Counted from the first letter of the stretch, positions 1 through 6,345 are shown. The stretch is 7,770 bases of DNA from an uncultured Collinsella sp. (GCA_900550835.1 URTP01000096.1:1-7770); one strand, 5' to 3'. Program-made: numbers and translations. Notes: a model not told the origin generated them from the letters alone.

Positions 1-1321
1 GGGGCTCGCCGATGATCTGCGGCTGCACGCGCAGGCCACTCACGCGACCTTCCTCGCCCGTCTCGATAGCGAGCGGGGCGGTCAACTCCAGCACCTCGCA
101 GCCCTCGGCCTGGGCGCCGGCGATCTCGGCGTCCTGGGCCGTCATGTCGCAGATGCGACGGCGGTAGACGATACTCACCTTTTCGGCACCGCAGCGCACG
201 GCAGAGCGCGCCACGTCCATGGCCACATTGCCGCCGCCGATGACGCACACGCGTTGGCCGCTCAGGTCGGGCAGCTCGTCGTCGCCGATGGCGCGCAGCA
301 TCTTGACGGCCGACTCCACGCCGAGCGCCTCTTCGCCCGGAAGGCCGAGCTTCTTGTCGCTGTGGGCGCCAATGGCCAGGTAGACGGCATCGAACTCATC
401 GCGCAGGCGGGCAAGTTCCTCGCCGTTCACGGCGTGGTCGAGTTCCACGTCGATGCCGGCGCTCAAGATCCAGTCGATCTCGGCCTGCAGGCGCTCACGC
501 GGAAGACGATAGCTGGGAATGCCGTAGCGCAGCATGCCGCCCAGGTGGTGACGCTGCTCAAAAATCGTCACCTTGTGGCCCATCACGGCCAGATAATAGG
601 CGCAAGAAAGGCCGGCCGGGCCGCCGCCGATCACGGCGACGCGCTTGCCGGTGTTGTCCACTACATGGGGCTTGTGGTCGTTGAGGTCGCTGTGCTCAAC
701 GGCAAAACGCTTGAGAGCGAGGATGTTCATGGGGTCGTCGACCATGCCGCGACGGCAGTGCATCTCGCAGGGGTGCTCGCATACCAGGCCGCAGACGAGC
801 GGCAGCGGGTTGTTTTTGCGGATGACTTTGACGGCGTCGGCATAGCGGCCGGCCTCGACCAGCGAGATGTACCCAGGGATGTCGACATGCGCCGGGCAGC
901 CCGAGACGCACGGGACGCGCGCCTCGCGGTCAAAGCCGCAGGAGTGCTCGCGAATGTGGTGCTCAAAATCGTCGCGGAAGCCACGGATAGCCGTGAGCGC
1001 CATGGCGCCGGCCTCGTAACCGATGGCGCAGTCGCTCGAAAGATAGATGGTGCGGGCAGTGCGCTCAATCAAGTTGAGCGTGGACTCGTCGGCGCGGCCC
1101 TCGAGCACATCGGCGAGCAGATCGCTCAGCGCGCTCAGGCCCACGCGGCAGGGCGTGCACTTGCCGCAGCTCTGCGTCGAACACAGGTTGACGAGCGCCG
1201 CCGTAAACTCAACGGGGCACGGGGCGAGCGAACTCACCGCCAGACGACGTCCAAGCGCATCGTGCAGGTCGTCCATGACGGCCTGAGCGTGGCTGCGTTC
1301 CATTACGTGCAGTCGAGCCAT
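1..1321 (-). CDS. NuoF-type [4Fe-4S] / GltD-like FAD-dependent oxidoreductase (partial, 3' end beyond left edge)
   Basis: The first 440 codons are visible and the stop lies outside. Residues 51-61 (SCGKCTPCRVG) with Cys98 match the C-terminal [4Fe-4S] domain of NuoF/HydB proteins, but the FMN/NADH-binding part of NuoF is absent. A GltD-like N-terminal cluster domain follows: CVSGCP at 138-143, then Cys177, 181, 185 and 189 in CGLVCEHPCEMHC. An FAD Rossmann motif (VIGGGPAGLSCAYYL) lies at 230-244 and a second dinucleotide fold (VIGGGNVAMDVARSA) at 360-374, as in the small subunit of glutamate synthase and NfnB-like proteins. The role is inferred to be cytosolic electron transfer between NAD(P)H, FAD and Fe-S partners such as a hydrogenase, formate dehydrogenase or ferredoxin. 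The partner is not visible, so glutamate synthase activity should not be assumed. The ATG at 1321 is chosen because GAGAGGGG stands just upstream. It follows the terminator of the PTS operon, so it is probably transcribed separately. Confidence 0.88.
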   Translation of the reverse strand, partial: MARLHVMERSHAQAVMDDLHDALGRRLAVSSLAPCPVEFTAALVNLCSTQSCGKCTPCRVGLSALSDLLADVLEGRADESTLNLIERTARTIYLSSDCAIGYEAGAMALTAIRGFRDDFEHHIREHSCGFDREARVPCVSGCPAHVDIPGYISLVEAGRYADAVKVIRKNNPLPLVCGLVCEHPCEMHCRRGMVDDPMNILALKRFAVEHSDLNDHKPHVVDNTGKRVAVIGGGPAGLSCAYYLAVMGHKVTIFEQRHHLGGMLRYGIPSYRLPRERLQAEIDWILSAGIDVELDHAVNGEELARLRDEFDAVYLAIGAHSDKKLGLPGEEALGVESAVKMLRAIGDDELPDLSGQRVCVIGGGNVAMDVARSAVRCGAEKVSIVYRRRICDMTAQDAEIAGAQAEGCEVLELTAPLAIETGEEGRVSGLRVQPQIIGEP

Positions 1322-1325
1322 AAGA

Positions 1326-1333
1326 TCCCCTCT
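1326..1333 (-). promoter_or_regulatory. Ribosome binding site of the NuoF/GltD-like gene
   Basis: AGAGGGGA on the minus strand lies about five bases before the ATG at 1321. It fixes that start over an in-frame GTG further upstream (1336), which has the purine run inside its coding frame rather than in front of it. Confidence 0.6.
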
Positions 1334-1342
1334 CACATGGCA

Positions 1343-1362
1343 GCCCGGAGGCGAGGCCGGGC
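1343..1362 (-). other. GC-rich hairpin in the leader of the NuoF/GltD-like gene
   Basis: GCCCGG and CCGGGC form a perfect six-base-pair stem around an eight-base loop, about ten bases upstream of the ribosome binding site. It has no U-run after it and so is not an intrinsic terminator. It could influence translation or mRNA stability, or be incidental in GC-rich DNA. The rest of the gap between here and the terminator at 1508 is AT-richer and presumably contains the promoter, but I could not assign a convincing -35/-10 pair. Confidence 0.3.
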
Positions 1363-1507
1363 GAAGTTGCTACACGCACAACACTGACCTATAAAATTGT
1401 TTGGCAGCGACACGGTTCGGCAGGCGGTATGAAACGTCGTCCTTAGCGGTGAAAACGAACATTTCCGCAGATAAATGCCATATTTGATAAAACGCGTTAC
1501 CAAATGA

Positions 1508-1545
1508 CAATGCCCCGCCCACGCAATCACGTGGACGGGGCATTG
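1508..1545 (-). terminator. Intrinsic terminator-like hairpin after the PTS/GH4 operon
   Basis: Sixteen-base arms (1508-1523 and 1530-1545) flank a six-base loop. The only imperfection is a C/A mismatch on the plus strand, which becomes a G-U wobble in minus-strand RNA, so the hairpin is fully paired only in the minus transcript. It begins 32 bases after the GH4 stop codon. The following minus-strand bases (TCATTTGG) are only moderately U-rich, so termination may be incomplete. Confidence 0.75.
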
Positions 1546-1577
1546 CTCCAGGTATGCGGTCAGCGACCCTGTTGCTT

Positions 1578-2960
1578 TTACTTAAGCTCGGGCCAGAAGT
1601 CCTTGTTGGCCTCGATCATGTCGTCGAGAACCTCCTTGGCGACCTTCATCGACGGCACGGTCTTGTTCAGCGTAAAGGCCTTGAGCGCCTTCTCGTAAGA
1701 ACCCTCGATCGTAGCCTCGACCACGAGCTTCTCGGAGTTCAGCTGCTGCATCATGAGGCCCTGCTGGAACAGCGGAATGTTGTCGCGGCTGATGACCTCG
1801 GGGCCGTTCTTGCCAATGTAGGCAGGCAGCTCGACCATGGCGTCGTAGGGCATGTTGGGGATAGCGCCCTTGTTCTCGCAAATGACCAGGAAGCGCTGCT
1901 TGGTGTCGTTCTTCAGAGCGATAGCCAGGTCGGCAATCCAGTCGCCGTGGCTGCCCGCATAGAACGTGCTCTCGTCGATCTCGCCCGTCTTCTCGTAGTG
2001 GTCGATGCCGTCGAAGAGGTTCTTCTCGCGCGTCTCCTCAACCTCGTTTGCACGGGTGCGCTCGGGGTTGGAATGCTCGACGAACTCCTTCTGCTGCAGG
2101 TAGTAGTTCAGATACGTGTTGGGCAGGTACTCCGGGAAGCACTCCATGATCTCATACTCGCCCTTCCAGACGTAGTACCAGCTGCCCTTGGTGTGGCGGT
2201 TCTGCTCGGGGTGCTCGTCGGTGGCCTCCTCGGGCTTCTTGGACATCAGCGAGCTCATGCCCTTGAGGTACGAATCGGGCAGCAGGATCTCATGCTCCTT
2301 GATGTACTCGCGCAGCTGCGGGAGTACCTCCTCGCCCTTGTGGCGGATCGAGGTGAACCAACCAAAGTGGTTGAGGCCAAAGTAATCGTACTCGACATCC
2401 TTCTTTTCGATATCGAGCGCGGCGCAAACCACGTCGATGATCGCGATCGGCATGTCGCAGATGTTGATGATGCGAGCGTTGGGGCGCAGGACGCGGCAGC
2501 CCTCGGAGACGATGGCGGCAGGGTTGGAGTAGTTAAGAATCCAGTAGTCCTTCTTGGCGTACTTCTCAACGTCATCGATCAGCTCGACCATGGGGAAGAT
2601 GGTGCGCATGCCGTAGGCAAGGCCGCCGCAGCCGCAAGTCTCCTGGCCCACGCAGCCGTGACGCAGCGGAATCTTCTCGTCCTGCTCGCGCATGGCATAG
2701 CCGCCCACGCGCATCTGGGCAAACACGAAGCTCGCGTCCGTAAAGGCAGTCTCCTTGTCGGTGGTCACCGTGAGCTTGATGTCCAGGCCAAGGTCCTCGT
2801 GCAAAATCCAGTCCACGAGCACGCCGATCTTGCGCTGGCGCTCCTCGTTGATGTCGTACAGACGAATCTCGTCAACGTCGAGCTCGTCCTTGCGCAGAGC
2901 GATGGACTTGACGATGCCGGGGGTAAAGGTGGATCCGCCACCACACAGAGTAATGATCAT
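1578..2960 (-). CDS. 6-phospho-alpha-glucosidase, glycoside hydrolase family 4
   Basis: The 460-residue cytoplasmic enzyme is a GH4 member closely resembling GlvA of Bacillus and MalH of Fusobacterium. It is expected to hydrolyse maltose 6'-phosphate and related phospho-alpha-glucosides to glucose 6-phosphate and a second sugar, using NAD+ and a divalent metal in the redox-assisted mechanism of the family. The NAD-binding loop GGGSTFTPG is at residues 7-15 and YSNPAAIV at 144-151. The motif CDMP at 168-171 is typical of phospho-alpha-glucosidases; phospho-beta-glucosidases usually have CNVP. By my alignment Cys168 and His198 (in FGLNHFGW) match the metal ligands of GlvA, and Asp169 and Tyr283 match its catalytic residues. 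About 20 extra residues lie between His198 and Tyr283 compared with GlvA as I recall it. The start has AAGGAG nine bases upstream, inside the end of the IICB gene, only three bases away, so the two genes are cotranscribed. The true substrate is inferred from the motif. Confidence 0.93.
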   Translation of the reverse strand: MIITLCGGGSTFTPGIVKSIALRKDELDVDEIRLYDINEERQRKIGVLVDWILHEDLGLDIKLTVTTDKETAFTDASFVFAQMRVGGYAMREQDEKIPLRHGCVGQETCGCGGLAYGMRTIFPMVELIDDVEKYAKKDYWILNYSNPAAIVSEGCRVLRPNARIINICDMPIAIIDVVCAALDIEKKDVEYDYFGLNHFGWFTSIRHKGEEVLPQLREYIKEHEILLPDSYLKGMSSLMSKKPEEATDEHPEQNRHTKGSWYYVWKGEYEIMECFPEYLPNTYLNYYLQQKEFVEHSNPERTRANEVEETREKNLFDGIDHYEKTGEIDESTFYAGSHGDWIADLAIALKNDTKQRFLVICENKGAIPNMPYDAMVELPAYIGKNGPEVISRDNIPLFQQGLMMQQLNSEKLVVEATIEGSYEKALKAFTLNKTVPSMKVAKEVLDDMIEANKDFWPELK

Positions 2961-2963
2961 TGT

Positions 2964-4580
2964 TTACTGCTCCTTCTCAATTGCGTTTTCGACCTTGTCG
3001 CGCATCTCGGCAACCTTCATGCCAAAGATGATCTGGATATTGTTGCCGTTGCGGTTGATACCGCTGTTGGGCACGTGGTTGATGAGGTCCTCATCGATGA
3101 GGTCCGGGTTCTTAACGTTCACGCGGAGACGCGTAAAGCAGTTCTCGAGCTCCTCGATGTTGTCCTTGCCGCCAAGACCTGTGACCAGGTCGGCAATACC
3201 CGCATCGACGCCCTCTGCGGGAGCCGCGGCAACAGCGCCCTGCTTCACCGCGACAGACGCGGCGGCCTCACCCTCGGCAACGGACTCAGCAAGCTCGGAC
3301 TCTTCCTCGCGACCAGGCGTGTGGAGGTTGAGCTTCTTGATAAGGAAGGTGAAGAGGAAGAAGTACAGCGCGGCGTTGACGACTCCGAGCACGAGCATCA
3401 TCGGCCAGTTGGTCTTATCGACACCCAGGACCAGGTTGGAAACCACGATGTTGATGATGCCGCCTGCAGTCGAAGCGGGCACGGAGAGAACCTTGAGCAG
3501 GACCAGGAAGATGCCGGAAAGAACCGAGTGAACGACAAAGAGCACGGGAGCGGCAAAGACAAAGAGGAAGTCCATGGGCTCGGTGACACAGGAGAGCACG
3601 GCGGTGATGATCAGCGGGATGATAACGGCCTTGGTCTTATCCTTGTTCCCCTTGTAAGCGGTGAAGATAAAGGCGAGACCGATACCGATGTAGGGCCACA
3701 GGTTGTTGAAGGTGTAGCTGTTGAAATACGTGCTATCGGAGAAGGGCTGGCCCGTCATTGCCATCTCGGCAACACGGATGGGATAGGCGCCGGCGATAAC
3801 CTGATCACCCAGCGTCAGGGTGCCACCCACATCGGAGAACTGGAACGGGGTGTAGATGAGGTGGTGCAGACCGGTGGGAACGAGCAGCTTGTTGAGCATG
3901 CCGTAGATAAACAGACCGATGTTGCCCGACTCCTTAATGATGCCGGCAACGGAGGAGATGGCACCCTGAACCGGAGGCCAAACGATGCAGAAGCCAGCGC
4001 CCATAATCCAGGAAATGATGATCATGATCAGGAACGGAAAGCGAACGCCCGAGAACATCGAAAGGGCAATGGGGAACTGCTTGTTCGAGTACTTGTTGAA
4101 CACAGCACCGGTGATGCAGCCCAGGATGATGCCGCCAAACACGCCGGTATCGAGCACCTGAATGCCCATAACGGTGGCCTGGCCGGTTCCGGTAAGGCCG
4201 AGCATGCCGCTCGCATCGGCAAGAGAGCCGGTGGCGTTGAGCACGATGTTGTTAGCCTGCAGGAACAGGAAGAACGACATCAGGGCGATCAGCGAAGCAT
4301 GGCCCTTGTTCTTCTTTGCCATGGCGCCGGCGATGCCCACGCAGAACAGAATCGAGAGGTTGTTGATGATAAACATCAGCGACTGATAGACAACGGCGCC
4401 CACAAGCTGGAACGGACCGGAGCCCAGTACGGGGACCAAAGCGCAGATGGTCTTGTTGGTCAGAATGATGCCCACGATGAGCAGGATGCCGGCAACCGAG
4501 AGATACATCATCGGCTGGACGATCGACTTCGCGAACACCTCCAACGGCGCTTTGAAATTGAACTTCTTTTTTGCGGTCAT
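2964..4580 (-). CDS. PTS alpha-glucoside transporter, fused IICB subunit
   Basis: The 538-residue membrane protein takes up and phosphorylates a sugar in the glucose/glucoside PTS family. Residues 1 to about 415 form the IIC domain with about ten hydrophobic segments; it contains TGLHH at 236-240 and TEP at 333-335, the region near the sugar site in this family. An acidic and alanine-rich linker (about 421-460) leads to a IIB domain at about 461-538, whose phosphorylated cysteine is Cys481 in NCFTRLR. No IIA domain is attached; it is encoded first in this operon. The adjacent phospho-alpha-glucosidase suggests maltose or a related alpha-glucoside as substrate, as for GlvC/MalB-type permeases, but specificity cannot be read from sequence alone. 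The ATG at 4580 is preferred over an in-frame TTG nine codons upstream, because AAGGGGAG sits seven bases before the ATG and the extra residues (MRKRKGSTA) merely translate that ribosome binding site. Confidence 0.92.
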   Translation of the reverse strand: MTAKKKFNFKAPLEVFAKSIVQPMMYLSVAGILLIVGIILTNKTICALVPVLGSGPFQLVGAVVYQSLMFIINNLSILFCVGIAGAMAKKNKGHASLIALMSFFLFLQANNIVLNATGSLADASGMLGLTGTGQATVMGIQVLDTGVFGGIILGCITGAVFNKYSNKQFPIALSMFSGVRFPFLIMIIISWIMGAGFCIVWPPVQGAISSVAGIIKESGNIGLFIYGMLNKLLVPTGLHHLIYTPFQFSDVGGTLTLGDQVIAGAYPIRVAEMAMTGQPFSDSTYFNSYTFNNLWPYIGIGLAFIFTAYKGNKDKTKAVIIPLIITAVLSCVTEPMDFLFVFAAPVLFVVHSVLSGIFLVLLKVLSVPASTAGGIINIVVSNLVLGVDKTNWPMMLVLGVVNAALYFFLFTFLIKKLNLHTPGREEESELAESVAEGEAAASVAVKQGAVAAAPAEGVDAGIADLVTGLGGKDNIEELENCFTRLRVNVKNPDLIDEDLINHVPNSGINRNGNNIQIIFGMKVAEMRDKVENAIEKEQ

Positions 4581-4679
4581 AGCGGTACTCCCCTTCCTTT
4601 TCCGCAAATTAAGACAGGTGTGCCCTGGACAAGACCGTGAGCCTTGCCTTATATCAATCGATGTGTGGGCACGTTATGC
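4581..4679 (-). promoter_or_regulatory. 99-base gap between antiterminator and IICB genes, with nested hairpin potential
   Basis: In the minus transcript GTGCCC near the 3' end of the antiterminator gene can pair with GGGCAC about 45 bases later, enclosing a smaller CAAG/CTTG hairpin. The sequence after it (ACCTGTCTTAATTTG) is only weakly U-rich. TATAAG also occurs before the hairpin but has no good -35 partner. The gap is much larger than the other two in the operon (6 and 3 bases), so it may tune downstream expression by attenuation, processing or an internal promoter. I see no RAT-like sequence here. Confidence 0.3.
4588..4600 (-). promoter_or_regulatory. Ribosome binding site deciding the IICB start
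   Basis: The minus strand reads AAAGGAAGGGGAG, ending seven bases before the ATG at 4580. This strong purine tract excludes the upstream TTG at 4607 as the likely start. Confidence 0.65.
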
Positions 4680-5546
4680 CTAGAGACCAGGTTCTCCAAG
4701 CAGGTTAACAATGTGATATGCGAGATAACTCTTCTCGGCATCGGTAACGACGACGTTATAGGTAGACGCTAAGTGGTCGGCAATTGACTCCGCACACGAG
4801 AACGCCCTCGGATACGCCGTTTCATCGATACGGAACAGCGCGTCGCCATTGACCTGCCCCGCCGCGGGATCGAGCGCTCGCTGCGCAAAAAACTGCAAAT
4901 GGCGAACGAAACGCTCGTACGGCAACGAGGTGACGTCAAGGGTCGTGGCATAGTGCTCGGAAACAATCGCGAGCACGTCGCGAACAAGCTGGACCGAAAC
5001 AATCAGACGGTCAGAGCGCTGCGGCATGGTGGCGTTGACGATATGCAGCGTAATAAAACCCTGCTCTTCTTCGCTCATCTGGATGCCCATATACTCCTTG
5101 ATAATCTGCAGCGCACGGCCCGCAAGCGCATACTCCTTGCGATAGAACTGCTGGATCTCGAGCAGCAACGGATTCTCGCAGGGGACGCCCTTACGCTCGC
5201 GCTCCAAAGCAAGACTGATATGGTCTGCGAGAGCAATGAGAATCTTGTCGTTGATATCAACATTGAGCTCTCGACGGAGCATCTGAACAATGTCCTCGGA
5301 AATCACGAGGTTGACGGTGGGGATGGACTCCAAAAGATGTGCCAAGCGATCAATCGTACGCGAATCCTGAGAAGTGCCCTCCTGCAGCGCATAGGTCTTT
5401 TCGACCGATGCATCATCGATAGCGTCGCCGGCATGACGGCCAAAGCAGAGGCCTCGACCGATGACGATGAGCTCGGAGCCATCGTCCGAAGTGACCATTG
5501 CGACGTTATTGTTGAAAACTCGCTTGATAACCACGGCACCCACCAC
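4680..5546 (-). CDS. LicT/BglG-family transcriptional antiterminator (CAT-PRD1-PRD2)
   Basis: The 288-residue protein has the standard layout: an RNA-binding CAT domain at about 5-60 (IKRVFNNNV, GRGLCFGR), then two PTS regulation domains. Histidines 109 and 168 (PRD1) and 216 and 278 (PRD2) correspond in spacing to LicT His100, 159, 207 and 269, so all four phosphorylation sites are retained. Such proteins bind a leader RNA hairpin and prevent a terminator forming when the cognate sugar is being imported; phosphate from the PTS sets their activity. It probably controls this operon, whose first-gene leader has alternative hairpins at 6092-6177. The start is uncertain: GTG codons at 5546, 5543 and 5534 are in frame, just after an in-frame TAA that ends the EIIA gene. 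Alignment with LicT (start two residues before the conserved Ile) favours 5534. No strong ribosome binding site is seen, so translation is probably coupled to EIIA. Confidence 0.93.
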   Translation of the reverse strand: MVGAVVIKRVFNNNVAMVTSDDGSELIVIGRGLCFGRHAGDAIDDASVEKTYALQEGTSQDSRTIDRLAHLLESIPTVNLVISEDIVQMLRRELNVDINDKILIALADHISLALERERKGVPCENPLLLEIQQFYRKEYALAGRALQIIKEYMGIQMSEEEQGFITLHIVNATMPQRSDRLIVSVQLVRDVLAIVSEHYATTLDVTSLPYERFVRHLQFFAQRALDPAAGQVNGDALFRIDETAYPRAFSCAESIADHLASTYNVVVTDAEKSYLAYHIVNLLGEPGL

Positions 5547-5552
5547 AAGAAT

Positions 5553-6065
5553 TTACTCGGAAAGCCAGACGACAGGCTCTTTAACAGCAACAGGGCCGGA
5601 AGCATGCTCACGAAGAGTCGACTTCTCCGAGCGCTCGCACACGATAACGAAGACCGTAGGATCGAAGCCGGCGGCGCGGACCGCGTCGAAATCGACCTCG
5701 ACGAGGGGCTGGCCCGCGTCAACATGGTCACCCTGGGCAACAAGCGCATGGAAGCCCTTGCCCTCAAGTTTAACAGTGTCGATTCCGATATGCAGCATCA
5801 CCTGAGCAGAGCTGTCGTCGGACATGATGCCCAGCGCGTGCTCAGTCGGAAACAGTGCCGCGACGGTACCGGAGACAGGAGCGCACACCGTTCCCTCTTG
5901 GGGAACCACGGCAACGCCATCGCCCACGGCACGGCTGCTAAAAGCGGGATCATTGGTATTTTCTAGATGAACAAGCTCGCCGGAAACAGGAGCGAGGATT
6001 TCGAACTCGGAAGTTGCAGTCTTCTGCTCATCCGAACCGCCCATCAGGCGAGAAAAGAAACCCAT
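5553..6065 (-). CDS. PTS EIIA component, glucose type (Crr-like), stand-alone
   Basis: This 170-residue soluble phosphocarrier belongs to the EIIA-Glc family. The domain spans about 20-150. His92 in LHIGIDTVKLEG is the phosphorylated residue and His76 in EHALGI is its active-site partner, matching E. coli Crr His90 and His75. The size is also that of Crr (about 169 residues). It accepts phosphate from HPr and passes it to a IIB cysteine. The IICB permease two genes downstream lacks a IIA domain, so this is its likely partner, though it may serve other glucose-family permeases. The ATG at 6065 is preferred because AAGGGA lies nine bases upstream; the open frame extends to 6128, but the extra 21 residues show no family similarity and overlap the structured leader. 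It is the first gene of the operon, and its stop is six bases before the first candidate start of the antiterminator. Confidence 0.94.
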   Translation of the reverse strand: MGFFSRLMGGSDEQKTATSEFEILAPVSGELVHLENTNDPAFSSRAVGDGVAVVPQEGTVCAPVSGTVAALFPTEHALGIMSDDSSAQVMLHIGIDTVKLEGKGFHALVAQGDHVDAGQPLVEVDFDAVRAAGFDPTVFVIVCERSEKSTLREHASGPVAVKEPVVWLSE

Positions 6066-6074
6066 GGTAGCATG

Positions 6075-6080
6075 TCCCTT
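6075..6080 (-). promoter_or_regulatory. Ribosome binding site of the EIIA gene
   Basis: AAGGGA lies nine bases before the ATG at 6065. It decides that start over the ATG at 6083, whose second to fourth codons would contain it. It lies just downstream of the possible terminator arm ending at 6092. Confidence 0.6.
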
Positions 6081-6091
6081 CATAAATATAG

Positions 6092-6152
6092 CCCAACCAA
6101 AATCAAGCGAATGCATCCACAGAGACACACCCGTTCAAAGACTTTGGTTAGG
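6092..6152 (-). terminator. Possible leader terminator/attenuator stem upstream of EIIA
   Basis: In the minus transcript CCTAACCAAA (6152-6143) can pair over ten positions with TTTGGTTGGG (6101-6092), with one G-U pair, around a loop of about 41 bases. It is followed by CTATATTTATG, which is U-containing but not a classic U-run. The upstream arm overlaps the 3' arm of the hairpin at 6146-6177, so only one of the two structures can form. The long loop makes a conventional terminator uncertain. Confidence 0.35.
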
Positions 6153-6177
6153 CCCACGTCCGAGGGACTCGGTAACC
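6146..6177 (-). promoter_or_regulatory. Candidate antiterminator hairpin (RAT-like) in the EIIA leader
   Basis: On the minus strand GGTTA (6177-6173) pairs with TAACC (6150-6146). Stacked directly on it, CCGAG (6172-6168) pairs with CTCGG (6164-6160) around a three-base loop, with nine unpaired bases on the 3' side. A two-part stem with an asymmetric bulge resembles the RAT targets of LicT/BglG proteins. GGAAGGTTACCG (6181-6170) agrees at 9 of 12 positions with the 5' half of the Bacillus RAT as I remember it, but the 3' half does not match well. Confidence 0.38.
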
Positions 6178-6202
6178 TTCCGCATTTCTTTTTACGGGAG
6201 CT

Positions 6203-6230
6203 ATTGTAGACAAGCCCAAAGCCAGAACAA
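6203..6230 (-). promoter_or_regulatory. Candidate sigma-70-type promoter of the PTS operon
   Basis: The minus strand has TTGTTC (6230-6225) as a weak -35 and TACAAT (6208-6203) as a good -10, separated by 16 bases. Transcription would start near 6196, giving a leader of about 130 bases that includes the alternative hairpins. Confidence 0.45.
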
Positions 6231-6247
6231 TCATTATGACCGGTGAG

Positions 6248-6276
6248 CGGTATTTTTTCTTCGATAAACGGTATTT
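6248..6276 (-). repeat. Direct octamer pair upstream of the PTS operon promoter
   Basis: AAATACCG occurs at 6276-6269 and again at 6255-6248 on the minus strand, a 21-base repeat distance, about two turns of the helix. The pair lies roughly 20-50 bases upstream of the candidate -35, a place where activators bind. The protein that would bind is unknown, and chance is possible. Confidence 0.35.
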
Positions 6277-6280
6277 AGGC

Positions 6281-6327
6281 GGCACTTAGGGACGTTCCTT
6301 TCCCGCCGGCACCCAGGGACACTCCTT
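6281..6327. repeat. Two tandem copies of a 20-base repeat, 27-base period
   Basis: Copy one is 6281-6300 and copy two is 6308-6327, separated by TCCCGCC. Both read GGCACnnAGGGACnnTCCTT on the plus strand and agree at 16 of 20 positions. They lie between the EFR1 gene stop and the PTS operon promoter. The sequence is not a terminator hairpin; it may be a member of a dispersed intergenic repeat family. Confidence 0.5.
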
Positions 6328-6345
6328 GCAGCAATTTCGCATGCG

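Noticed and set aside
254..1387. A 377-codon plus-strand open frame
   Set aside because: It is antisense to the NuoF/GltD-like gene, whose motifs are unmistakable on the other strand.
1554..4640. A 1028-codon open frame on the plus strand, antisense to the GH4 and IICB genes
   Set aside because: It mirrors the reading frames of two well-identified minus-strand genes, runs across their boundary and has no recognisable domain. It is an artefact of the codon bias of the real genes.
4581..4679. Second RAT site before the IICB gene
   Set aside because: I compared the minus strand with the LicT/SacY RAT pattern and found no acceptable match to either half.
4899..5966. A 355-codon plus-strand open frame
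   Set aside because: It is antisense to the antiterminator and EIIA genes and crosses their junction; no family resemblance.
6066..6128. N-terminal extension of EIIA by 21 residues
   Set aside because: The residues do not resemble EIIA proteins, the ribosome binding site lies before the inner ATG, and the stretch overlaps leader hairpins.
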